Assembly (NCBI GenBank): GCA_030600975.1
Contig: JAUVUL010000139.1
Coordinates: forward strand, 1-5,876
Direction: 5' to 3'
Length of the DNA: 5,876 bases
Source: Candidatus Aegiribacteria sp.
Lineage (GTDB): Bacteria; Fermentibacterota; Fermentibacteria; Fermentibacterales; JCC-6
Shown here: positions 1-5,876 of the stretch, piece after piece
Layout: each line of letters begins with the position of its first letter
Position numbering within the stretch: position 1 is the first letter of the stretch
Notes under the pieces: generated by a model
Databases searched by the model: none
The model's input: only the letters and a program-made list of their open reading frames with translations
What the model was told of the DNA's origin: nothing
Program-made: the position numbers and the translations under genes

Positions 1-494
1 ATCCAGATCTCAGGTGCCACCTCACCGCTGTGGCTGTCGTAAAGCCCATCAAGATCTGAATCCGTCCAGATACCGTCAAGGTCCATAAGGAATAACTCAC
101 ATGGGAATTCCTCGGATCCCCAGTAATCCTCCTCGTACCAGGCGCAGGGGAGAAAACCAACAAGGACAGCTCCGTCAAGGTCAGGGGTACTCTGAAAAAG
201 GGATTTAATGTCTTCAGCGGTACCCCCGCTCATGACATGTATTTCCACTGTCCATCCCTCCGACGCGATATCGCTCTGGAACTGCGCGAGAGGAGCTGCC
301 AGTGGATCTGCAAGATAATCGGCAACAACTATCAGGACGATGTCACCTTTGTTGCCCCTGACAGATGAAATAGCCTCAAAGGAAGCTGGAAGGACTTCAA
401 GGGGAGATATTGCCGTCTCCTCCATACTGAGACCTGCTGGACCCGTGGGAACAGGTATGGTAGCGAGAATCATAGAAGCAAGAATGACTATCAT
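1..494 (-). CDS. Gingipain (C25)-like secreted protein, N-terminal part (3' end outside window)
   Basis: This gene runs off the left edge; 164 codons plus two bases are visible. Residues 1-20 form a hydrophobic, signal-peptide-like segment (IVILASMILATIPV), but no Lys or Arg precedes it. Residues 51-60 (DIVLIVVADY) and 106-119 (DLDGAVLVGFLPCAW) look like two core beta strands of a caspase/gingipain-like alpha/beta fold, with a helix between them (residues 65-80). An Asp-rich loop follows at 138-153, containing DSDLDG and a further Asp, which resembles a DxDxDG calcium-binding loop. The visible part ends at EVAPEIW; in C25-like proteins this point usually continues into a Gly-Arg-Leu stretch. 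The catalytic His and Cys would lie further downstream, so activity cannot be judged. An in-frame TAG lies upstream, and no ATG, GTG or TTG occurs between it and the chosen ATG. The likely role is an exported protease or a protease-like surface protein. Family assignment rests on remembered sequence style. Confidence 0.6.
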   Translation of the reverse strand, partial: MIVILASMILATIPVPTGPAGLSMEETAISPLEVLPASFEAISSVRGNKGDIVLIVVADYLADPLAAPLAQFQSDIASEGWTVEIHVMSGGTAEDIKSLFQSTPDLDGAVLVGFLPCAWYEEDYWGSEEFPCELFLMDLDGIWTDSDLDGLYDSHSGEVAPEIW

Positions 495-497
495 GTT

Positions 498-502
498 CCT
501 CC
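498..502 (-). promoter_or_regulatory. Ribosome binding site of the C25-like gene, unusually close to ATG
   Basis: The minus strand reads GGAGG followed by only three bases (AAC) before the ATG at 494. Usual spacing is about 5-9. The next in-frame ATG, at 473, would be 24 bases away, which is too far, and no conventional start codon lies between the upstream in-frame TAG and 494. The ATG at 494 is therefore the best available start. A CTG at codon -6 would add a positively charged stretch (SSWRN) before the hydrophobic segment, but it lies upstream of this GGAGG. Confidence 0.45.
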
Positions 503-585
503 ACGATGACAGGATATGGTGAACAGGAATTAATCGGTGTACAGCCGGACGCTATGCCAGAAATAATTATGTAATACCAGACTTC

Positions 586-615
586 ATGATAGCACTATTA
601 CACGACCGGTGTCAA
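586..615 (-). promoter_or_regulatory. Sigma-70-type promoter, TTGACA-N18-TATCAT with extended -10
   Basis: The minus strand carries a perfect -35 hexamer TTGACA (610-615), an 18-base spacer, and a -10 hexamer TATCAT (586-591, five of six matches). TGC directly precedes the -10, giving an extended -10 element. The -35 box begins on the base right after the TGA stop of the upstream glycosyltransferase gene (616-618). Transcription would start near 579 and leave a leader of about 85 bases before the ATG at 494. This suggests the C25-like gene can be transcribed independently of the genes upstream. I see no terminator hairpin or obvious operator in the leader. Confidence 0.6.
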
Positions 616-2367
616 TCAGTTATCCGAGTTGTTCAGAACTTTTAACTTTTCCGCGATTCTGTGCTCAAGAGGTTCCACCCATAGTCTTTCCGAAGAGAAT
701 GTAACGAAATCGATGTTCTGGTTTGCCGCACAATTCAATCCTATTGAGAAAGGTTCTGATGCCAGTATCCAGCCATAAAGGTTTTCCAGATCAAACCAGC
801 ATGTATCCCGCCTTATTTCAAATGGTTCAATAACAAGAAGAGAACAGGGATCAAACGGATAGGGCAGGGATAATCTGATATCATCAATATCTTCTGCCAC
901 TATCCAGCAACTGTTGTACAGTGACAGAGAATCTGAGATATATATTCTTCCATTGTCAGATATTCCGACTCTCTTCTCTGGCAGAATAATGTTCCATAAT
1001 CTGCTGGATGGCTGAAATTCTGATACAACCAAGTCTTCCTGACCAAGGCAGGCGAAATGCACTCTGATGGTGGAATCGGACTGGAATGCCGGGTAAAGAG
1101 CCTCCCAGAATGCGTCAGCATTAAGTATCGAATGATCCGGGTCGTATCCGCATGTTGATAGAGCCTCAGTATATGCTCCAGGCCAGAAGGTACTGAAGTT
1201 CCCAATTGAGAAATCAATCCCGGAGATGAAGATGGGTCTGGAATCCGGTACCCTCCTGTCCAACGTTATCATTCTCTCCATTGTATTCTCAACGTAGCAA
1301 CTTACATCACCAAGTATTCTCACCTGGTCGAATGAATTGAGAAATATTCCTCCAAAAACTACTAAGAAGAATGGAACTGATAATTTCGGCTTCATGCTAT
1401 CAGCGATCGATGCAAAAAGGATTGCCCATGCCGGAAGGCATGCATAAGCATAGTACGATCTGGGACCGATATTAGATACGGTGAGCAGCAGTATTACTCC
1501 AATTGCCGGTATCATGAATTTGTAACTTCTTTTAATCGGAAGGAACCATATCCCGATAACGAATACCGGTAACAGCACACGTAAAGGAAGGCTTCCGATG
1601 AACGGAGCTACAGGAATTCTGAGCAGGAGCAGCATGTTATTAATCATAAAAAAGCCGAATGTCGTGCTTTGTGCATATGAAACAGCAAGACCAACATTCG
1701 ATATCCTTACAATGGCATACACTGCCAGCGGAATCAGATAAAGCAGGAAAGACTTCAGAAAGGATCTGACTCTGGCGCGGGACGCAAGTGATGCGGAAAA
1801 AGTCGCGAAAGCCAACGGGCAGGCAAGAGCGGTCTCCTTGGACAGAAGAGAAATAAGGAACAGGATCATTGCCAGTATCAGATTCAGTTTTCCACCGTTT
1901 CGTATCCACCTTATATGAAGGATAAATGCAATCAGTAATGGCAGCAATGCGACCATCGTTGTTCTGCCTGAAACTACGGCCACGGTACTTGGACCTGCCG
2001 AGGACAGGGCGAAGATAGTGGCTCCAATCAGGCATGATATTCTGGAGAAACCAAGCTGAGACAGTAAGACTCCCATCACTGCAATGCAGGCTATGTGAAA
2101 CAGAATATTCGTTAGATACCAACCCCAGGCTCTTTCAGGCCCATATACAACAGCATCCATCGCGTAGACTGCTTCATTCAATGGCCTATATCCGGCGATA
2201 GCTAATCGTGAGAAAGAATGCATACTGAAAGTATGGTCAAGATCCAGAAAGTCATTTGCCAGCAGAGAGTGTCCCAGAATCGGACCGTATAGAAAAAGCG
2301 TAGAAAGGAAGAGTATAACGCAGATCAGCAGTTCAGCTCGTGTAATATTCAAACGTGTATTAAACAT
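616..2367 (-). CDS. TMTC-like GT-C family membrane glycosyltransferase (putative)
   Basis: A 583-residue polytopic membrane protein. The first transmembrane helix covers residues 11-31. It is followed by an external loop with ANDFLDLDH (37-45), whose acidic residues sit where GT-C enzymes keep the catalytic or metal-binding Asp. Next come motifs typical of the TMTC/PMT-like branch: YRPLNE (60-65), WGWYLTNILFH (81-91), SGRTT (133-137), LLSKET (174-179) and a late GPRSYYAY segment (300-307), matching the family's RYLYLPS-type region. I count roughly nine to eleven membrane segments up to residue 345. About 230 soluble residues follow, probably on the outer face; I do not recognise that domain, and it is not TPR, unlike eukaryotic TMTC proteins. 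The expected reaction is sugar transfer from a polyprenyl-phosphate donor to an outer-face acceptor (protein, lipid or glycan); donor and acceptor cannot be read from sequence. The frame extends to an ATG at 2400, but no ribosome binding site precedes that codon, while GGAG lies nine bases before 2367. Sampled GC is lower than in its neighbours. Confidence 0.7.
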   Translation of the reverse strand: MFNTRLNITRAELLICVILFLSTLFLYGPILGHSLLANDFLDLDHTFSMHSFSRLAIAGYRPLNEAVYAMDAVVYGPERAWGWYLTNILFHIACIAVMGVLLSQLGFSRISCLIGATIFALSSAGPSTVAVVSGRTTMVALLPLLIAFILHIRWIRNGGKLNLILAMILFLISLLSKETALACPLAFATFSASLASRARVRSFLKSFLLYLIPLAVYAIVRISNVGLAVSYAQSTTFGFFMINNMLLLLRIPVAPFIGSLPLRVLLPVFVIGIWFLPIKRSYKFMIPAIGVILLLTVSNIGPRSYYAYACLPAWAILFASIADSMKPKLSVPFFLVVFGGIFLNSFDQVRILGDVSCYVENTMERMITLDRRVPDSRPIFISGIDFSIGNFSTFWPGAYTEALSTCGYDPDHSILNADAFWEALYPAFQSDSTIRVHFACLGQEDLVVSEFQPSSRLWNIILPEKRVGISDNGRIYISDSLSLYNSCWIVAEDIDDIRLSLPYPFDPCSLLVIEPFEIRRDTCWFDLENLYGWILASEPFSIGLNCAANQNIDFVTFSSERLWVEPLEHRIAEKLKVLNNSDN

Positions 2368-2376
2368 AAAAAATAT

Positions 2377-2380
2377 CTCC
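2377..2380 (-). promoter_or_regulatory. Ribosome binding site that sets the glycosyltransferase start
   Basis: GGAG on the minus strand, nine bases before the ATG at 2367, within ACGGAGATATTTTTT. The upstream in-frame ATG at 2400 is preceded by TTGAATATTCAGTGTC, which has no Shine-Dalgarno match at a suitable distance. Starting at 2367 gives a conventional membrane N-terminus with Arg residues before the first helix. Confidence 0.65.
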
Positions 2381-2424
2381 GTCAAGTTCAGCCGATACAT
2401 GACACTGAATATTCAATTTTCCGC

Positions 2425-3390
2425 TTACTGTGAGTTTCGAAGTCTTTCTATAACCTCATCGCACAGGTGGTATACAACCCACCCATCATATCCCATATCC
2501 TCAGCAAGAGCTGTCTGGTGAAGAGTTTCCCTTTCTGTGAGTTCCGTAAAGCCGGACACCTCTCCTATCCCGCACAGGATCATGTGATCACCTGCAAGTT
2601 CAAGCTGCTCTTCACACCAGACAACGAACTGGGAATCGGATTCGGTGTAGTTCATGGTTACCACGAAACCAAGCAGGCCCAGCTCTAGCCACCTGTTCCA
2701 CATCTGGCCGAAGAGAAGCATTTCCCTTTCATGAGGCATCACAGCAGCAGACAGCTGGACAACCCGGTTGATTCTGTTAAGGGAATCCCTTACCGCGCGA
2801 ACGGCATCGGTTATCTTGCCGGCCCGCCATTCCATGAATTTTTCGTAGTATTCCCCGCCCTGTATGCAATCATCAGGCCAATTCACTGATCTCAGGTTCG
2901 ACTCCTCAAGGAACCGGTCAAAAGTATTCTCGGAATAACCTGAAAGGTAGTACTTGTACCTGATTTAATCCAGGTGAATCCCTGTTACCGGGTATTCAGC
3001 GGCGATCCGGAGACAGGTCTCCGCCATGAGTTCCACATTCCTGGGGTCGGTTGGATTCAGCCAGTTCCAGATTACCTCTCCATCGCTATACGCTTGCAGT
3101 CTCTCCTCCCTGTGCAGGCTTCCCAGCTGAACACCGGGTACGTAATCGATCCTCCACATGATTACCCATGCATGGACTTCAATACCAAGAGGAAGACACG
3201 CGTCCAGGCATTCCCTCAGGCCTTCTTCATCAATAACAGGACCAAATGCAGCCATGTAGAATACAGCATCGTAACCGTTAGCGGCGAGAAGAGGAGCCAG
3301 CTCATCCCAGTTCCCATCGTGCCTGTCCCATCGGCTCCATATTCCTGTTACGGACATGATACCTGCCATCAGAATGGTAATAACACTCAT
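2425..3390 (-). pseudogene. Glycosyl-hydrolase-like 10 (GHL10) protein with an in-frame TAA at 2965-2967
   Basis: A single reading frame of 322 codons, including its own terminal TAA, contains one internal TAA at codon 142. Before it are a short hydrophobic, signal-like N-terminus (about residues 1-16), the TGIWSRW start of the barrel (15-21), LGIEVHAWVIMWRID (68-82), LNPTDP (111-116) and TGIHLD (136-141). After it the same frame continues with IRY (143-145), a helix ending NWPDD (170-174), VVQLSAAVMP and GLLGFVVTMNYT, then ends naturally. These are successive barrel motifs of GHL10 (PF02638-type) proteins, whose hallmark is GIHLDYIRYP. The internal TAA replaces the Tyr codon of that motif. 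As read, translation gives a 141-residue half barrel that is probably not functional. Causes could be a recent nonsense mutation (TAT or TAC to TAA), a sequencing or assembly error, or readthrough. The family is thought to act on polysaccharides outside the cytoplasm; the substrate here is unknown. The total length is about one bare barrel domain. Confidence 0.8.
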
Positions 3391-3395
3391 GGGAA

Positions 3396-3399
3396 CTCC
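3396..3399 (-). promoter_or_regulatory. Ribosome binding site of the GHL10 gene
   Basis: GGAG on the minus strand, five bases (TTCCC) before the ATG at 3390, preceded by AGAAGGATTT. The spacing supports 3390 as the start, and the N-terminal residues that follow read as a short export signal. Confidence 0.6.
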
Positions 3400-3422
3400 A
3401 AATCCTTCTCAATATGTATAAG

Positions 3423-3451
3423 ACAATACGGATATTATCACGGACAGGCAA
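3423..3451 (-). promoter_or_regulatory. Weak candidate promoter before the GHL10 gene
   Basis: In the 94-base gap upstream of the GHL10 gene, the minus strand has TTGCCT (3446-3451), a 17-base spacer and TATTGT (3423-3428). Each hexamer matches the sigma-70 consensus at four of six positions. The spacer contains the odd-centred palindrome GATATTATC (3431-3439). Transcription from here would leave a leader of roughly 25 bases. The region is AT-rich and a match this weak can arise by chance. The gap shows no convincing terminator, so co-transcription with the upstream ATPase gene is equally possible. Confidence 0.22.
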
Positions 3452-3484
3452 ATCCGGGAACTAATCCTGCAGTCTACACCAGAT

Positions 3485-5876
3485 CTATTTCTTATCCGGA
3501 AGATTTTCAGCTGCCTTCTTCAACTTATCCAGTTTTGCGCGGAGATCCCAGTGAGGTGTTATCCTCAGAACATCTTCCCCCAGCTTCAGGCATTCACTGA
3601 GAACCTTTTTATCTCCGGTGGTTAGATAGAGTTCGTAGAGAAAGTCAAACCTATCATACTCGTCGGTGACCTGCTCCAGCCCCTCTCTCAGTACCTCTGC
3701 AGCTTCTTCCAGCCTGTTCTGGAGTCGCAACAATCTGCCTCTGCACCAGGTTATGGAGGACGTGTATTCAACCGGGAAAGACCACTCATCGATCTGTTTG
3801 ATCTGCTCTCCTGCTTCCTCGAGCCGTCCCATGTCCATCAGGACATGGAATCTCTCAAGCGCGAGATCGACCAGGTGAATTCCCAATCCATCTCCATGGC
3901 TGATACTTATAGATGCATCCACAAGCTCCAACGCCCGTTCGAACCTGCCCACTCTCCGCAAGGCAGCACCCAGGCTGCAGAGGGATATCGATTGTGTCTC
4001 ACTACCTCCGTATTTTCGGGCAAGCTCTACAGCCTCCTCAAGAAGCTCGAAGGCCCGCTCGGAAGGGACTTCCCTTTCCAGCAGTGTGCCCAGGTTACCC
4101 AGAGCCTGAAGCTCCAGCAGGCGGCTTCCGGTCCTCCGGGCAAGCTCCAGGTGCCTGCGCGTCATGCTCTTTCCGTCGCTGAGCCTGCCCGGCAGATATT
4201 TATAGACCAGTGCCAGGTTACCCACAGACAGGGTCTCCATTACCATATCTCCAGTCTCTACAGCATAGGCTAATACTTTCCTGAAGGACTTTTCCGCATC
4301 TTCCAGCTGACCCAGGCGAAGCATGCAGCCCGATGCGTTGCCCAGAGCCTTTGCCGCCACCAGTCTTTCCTCTGGTGTTCCATCCTGCAGCTCTCTGTGG
4401 ACAGCAAGAAGGTGTTCCATTGCCTCCTCCGTCCTCCCCTGCAGCATCAGTATGCGTCCCCGGTGGTTAAGTATCTGCGGTCTCAGTTCTGGATTTAGTT
4501 CCTCAAGGTCTTCAAGCAGTTCGTGTGCCTCCTGCGGTCTGCCCATGTTCGTTGCCAGGTTAACCCGCATCATCAGTACCCTTGCTTGATCCCTCGAGGT
4601 CAGGTTCTCTTCCCCCGCTGCCATCTCAATTGCTTTTCCAGCCTCCTCCCAGGCACCGTTGGAGGAATGCAGATCATAGATCATCCTGTGAGCATCAAGT
4701 TTTCTGGAGACATCACCGGATAGAGCAAGAACCTTTCTCATCTGGTCCAGGCACGTGGTTGTCATCCTCCTGGAAAATGAGTACCTGCCAGCCTCAATGT
4801 ACCAGCGCGAAGCCTCCTCTGCGCGGTCGGCCAGTTCCATGTGATACGCAATACTCTGAGCCTTTTCCGGCCGGTGAGCCCAGATTTTCACCATTTCCTC
4901 CGCTGCCCTTGTATGAAGCCTCCTGCGCTCCGAATGAAGCTGAAGGTTGTAGGCGGCCTCCCTCAACAGAATGTGAATGAAACTGAACCGTCCGTCCGGC
5001 GTGAGCTCCCACACCCTCTCAACAATACCCTTGACGAGAATATCTTCCAGATCCTCATCTGATCTAATACGTTTTAGAATCATGGGATCAAAAGCCCTGC
5101 CGAGTACGCTGGCAGTAAGTGCTGCCTCCTTCAGCTTCGCTTCCAACCTGTCCAACCTTGCTACAAGTAGTGCATGGATATTACCTGGAAAACTCTCTTC
5201 ATCGGGAGGGCCTGTCGCGGATTTCAACACCCCGGCATACTGCTCCATGAAGAATGGAATTCCCTCGGTACGCCGATGAAACCAGTCCAGAAGCTCTTCA
5301 GAAGGTTCCCTGCCCAGGCTCCACTCCAGGAAGCTCATGCAGCCGGCTCTTGAAAGTGGCGGCAGCTTCATCTCCTCCGGGGTCAACCCCAGCTCTATGG
5401 TTGTCTCATTTATGCCCGGTCTCGTAAGGAGGAGCATTGGCGGCCTGCTCTGCCCCAGCTCATCCAGTACTCCAGCCAACAGCCTTACGGAATCGGGATC
5501 CATCCACTGAAGATCGTCAATCACTATGACCGTCTTATGCAGCAGGCAATGTCCCCTGATGAAGGCGGCGATGACAGATACGGTGTTTCGGAACCTGCCC
5601 CTGGGATCCAGCCCCTGATAGAGTGACCTCTCCCAGTGGAAACCCGCCATGGCAGCTAGTACGGATTCCGCCCTGAGCAACTCTTCCGTTGTCTCATTGG
5701 CCACAGGATCACCCAGTTCATCAAGCAGGTCGATAAAACCGTAGAGTTTTTCCCGGAAGGCAGTCAGTCCTCTCTCGCTGATCTCAGATCCCAGCCACTC
5801 CCCCAGCCATCTGGAGAATATGTCTAAACCTCCACCTGACACGCCTTCACAGCGGAATGAGATCAAGAAAATGTCA
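3485..5876 (-). CDS. STAND-type ATPase with C-terminal TPR repeats (N-terminus outside window)
   Basis: The frame is open to the right edge, with DIFLISFRCEG the first residues read. The TTG at 5866 is an internal Leu codon, not a start. Residues below count from that Leu. The NTPase part shows Walker B VIVIDDLQW (113-121), LLLTRP (145-150) as a sensor-like strand, and the STAND GxP motif TEGIPFF (200-206). The helical region follows with FSFIHILLREAAY (294-306) and an IAYHMELADRAEEASRWYIEAG stretch (339-360), typical of MalT/adenylate-cyclase-associated AAA_16 proteins. From about 365 to 793 come TPR-like helical hairpins, with clear ones around 400-415, 430-453, 468-490, 505-535, 545-580, 584-617, 627-650, 670-692 and 705-730. 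Walker A (P-loop) should lie a short way outside the window. Relatives are multidomain regulators, often with an N-terminal Ser/Thr kinase, cyclase or DNA-binding domain; which one applies here cannot be seen. The TPRs probably bind a partner or effector protein. Location is probably cytoplasmic. Sampled GC is about 55-58%. Confidence 0.85.
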   Translation of the reverse strand, partial: DIFLISFRCEGVSGGGLDIFSRWLGEWLGSEISERGLTAFREKLYGFIDLLDELGDPVANETTEELLRAESVLAAMAGFHWERSLYQGLDPRGRFRNTVSVIAAFIRGHCLLHKTVIVIDDLQWMDPDSVRLLAGVLDELGQSRPPMLLLTRPGINETTIELGLTPEEMKLPPLSRAGCMSFLEWSLGREPSEELLDWFHRRTEGIPFFMEQYAGVLKSATGPPDEESFPGNIHALLVARLDRLEAKLKEAALTASVLGRAFDPMILKRIRSDEDLEDILVKGIVERVWELTPDGRFSFIHILLREAAYNLQLHSERRRLHTRAAEEMVKIWAHRPEKAQSIAYHMELADRAEEASRWYIEAGRYSFSRRMTTTCLDQMRKVLALSGDVSRKLDAHRMIYDLHSSNGAWEEAGKAIEMAAGEENLTSRDQARVLMMRVNLATNMGRPQEAHELLEDLEELNPELRPQILNHRGRILMLQGRTEEAMEHLLAVHRELQDGTPEERLVAAKALGNASGCMLRLGQLEDAEKSFRKVLAYAVETGDMVMETLSVGNLALVYKYLPGRLSDGKSMTRRHLELARRTGSRLLELQALGNLGTLLEREVPSERAFELLEEAVELARKYGGSETQSISLCSLGAALRRVGRFERALELVDASISISHGDGLGIHLVDLALERFHVLMDMGRLEEAGEQIKQIDEWSFPVEYTSSITWCRGRLLRLQNRLEEAAEVLREGLEQVTDEYDRFDFLYELYLTTGDKKVLSECLKLGEDVLRITPHWDLRAKLDKLKKAAENLPDKK

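Noticed and set aside
340..522. Plus-strand open frame of 60 residues at the left end
   Set aside because: It is antisense to the C25-like gene and its signal peptide region, with no motif or convincing ribosome site.
900..2122. Two minus-strand open frames (900-1217 and 1640-2122) inside the glycosyltransferase gene
   Set aside because: They are alternative-frame shadows of the GT-C gene, whose own frame carries the membrane helices and family motifs.
2406..2415. Palindrome TGAATATTCA between the GHL10 stop and the glycosyltransferase start
   Set aside because: Ten bases of AT-rich palindrome with no second copy and no promoter beside it. It could be an operator but chance is as likely.
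2425..2886. The stretch after the internal TAA as a separate 153-residue gene starting at GTG 2886
   Set aside because: It is in the same frame as the upstream half, continues the same barrel motif by motif, and the nearest GAGGAG is about 15 bases from the GTG. It is better read as the 3' part of one broken gene.
2965..2967. Genome-wide recoding of TAA to Tyr as the explanation of the internal stop
   Set aside because: The same gene terminates with TAA where homology ends, and no other gene in the window has an internal TAA. A point mutation or error is simpler.
3441..3456. Inverted repeat CGGA...TCCG in the gap as a terminator for the ATPase gene
   Set aside because: Arms are only four bases with an eight-base loop and no T-run follows, so it does not resemble an intrinsic terminator.
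2974..3600. Plus-strand open frame of 208 residues
   Set aside because: It lies antisense across the GHL10 gene, the gap and the end of the ATPase gene. Its product is low-complexity Pro/Ser/Tyr-rich with no recognisable motif, and the opposite strand carries clear family motifs.

Overview
The window looks bacterial. It is tightly packed, uses the standard code (the four stops seen or inferred are TGA, TAA and TAG), and has Shine-Dalgarno sites upstream of the genes. All four recognisable genes lie on the minus strand. The mix is a large STAND-type ATPase/TPR protein, a glycosyl-hydrolase-like 10 (GHL10) protein, a TMTC-like GT-C membrane glycosyltransferase, and a gingipain (C25)-like secreted protein rich in Asp loops. 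It recalls genomes of the FCB group and neighbouring candidate phyla (for example Fermentibacterota, Eisenbacteria or WOR-3 type lineages). That assignment is an inference from protein style and is weak.

Layout in transcription order (right to left). At 5876-3485 is the 3' part of a large gene encoding an NTPase domain (Walker B and GxP motifs visible, Walker A outside the window) followed by about 400 residues of TPR-like helical repeats. After 94 bp comes a GHL10-type gene at 3390-2425. It is interrupted by a single in-frame TAA, exactly where the family's conserved GIHLDYIRY motif should have its Tyr codon, while the rest of the frame stays intact to the natural end. A polytopic GT-C protein follows at 2367-616, with about 230 C-terminal soluble residues. 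Its start is better placed 33 bp inside the longest open frame, because that is where the ribosome binding site is. Immediately after its stop codon is a near-consensus promoter (TTGACA, 18 bp, extended TGC-TATCAT). This promoter is positioned to drive the last gene, a secreted C25-like protein cut by the left edge.

How the genes relate is uncertain. The first three could be one transcript (gaps of 94 and 57 bp, no visible terminator), with the last gene having its own promoter. Three of the four products carry a signal-like or membrane N-terminus, so the region has an envelope theme, with a regulatory or scaffold ATPase upstream. I see no mobile element, CRISPR array, RNA gene or large DNA repeat. 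The items most worth checking are the stop codon inside an otherwise perfect GHL10 motif, the lower GC of the glycosyltransferase gene compared with its neighbours, and the promoter abutting its stop codon.
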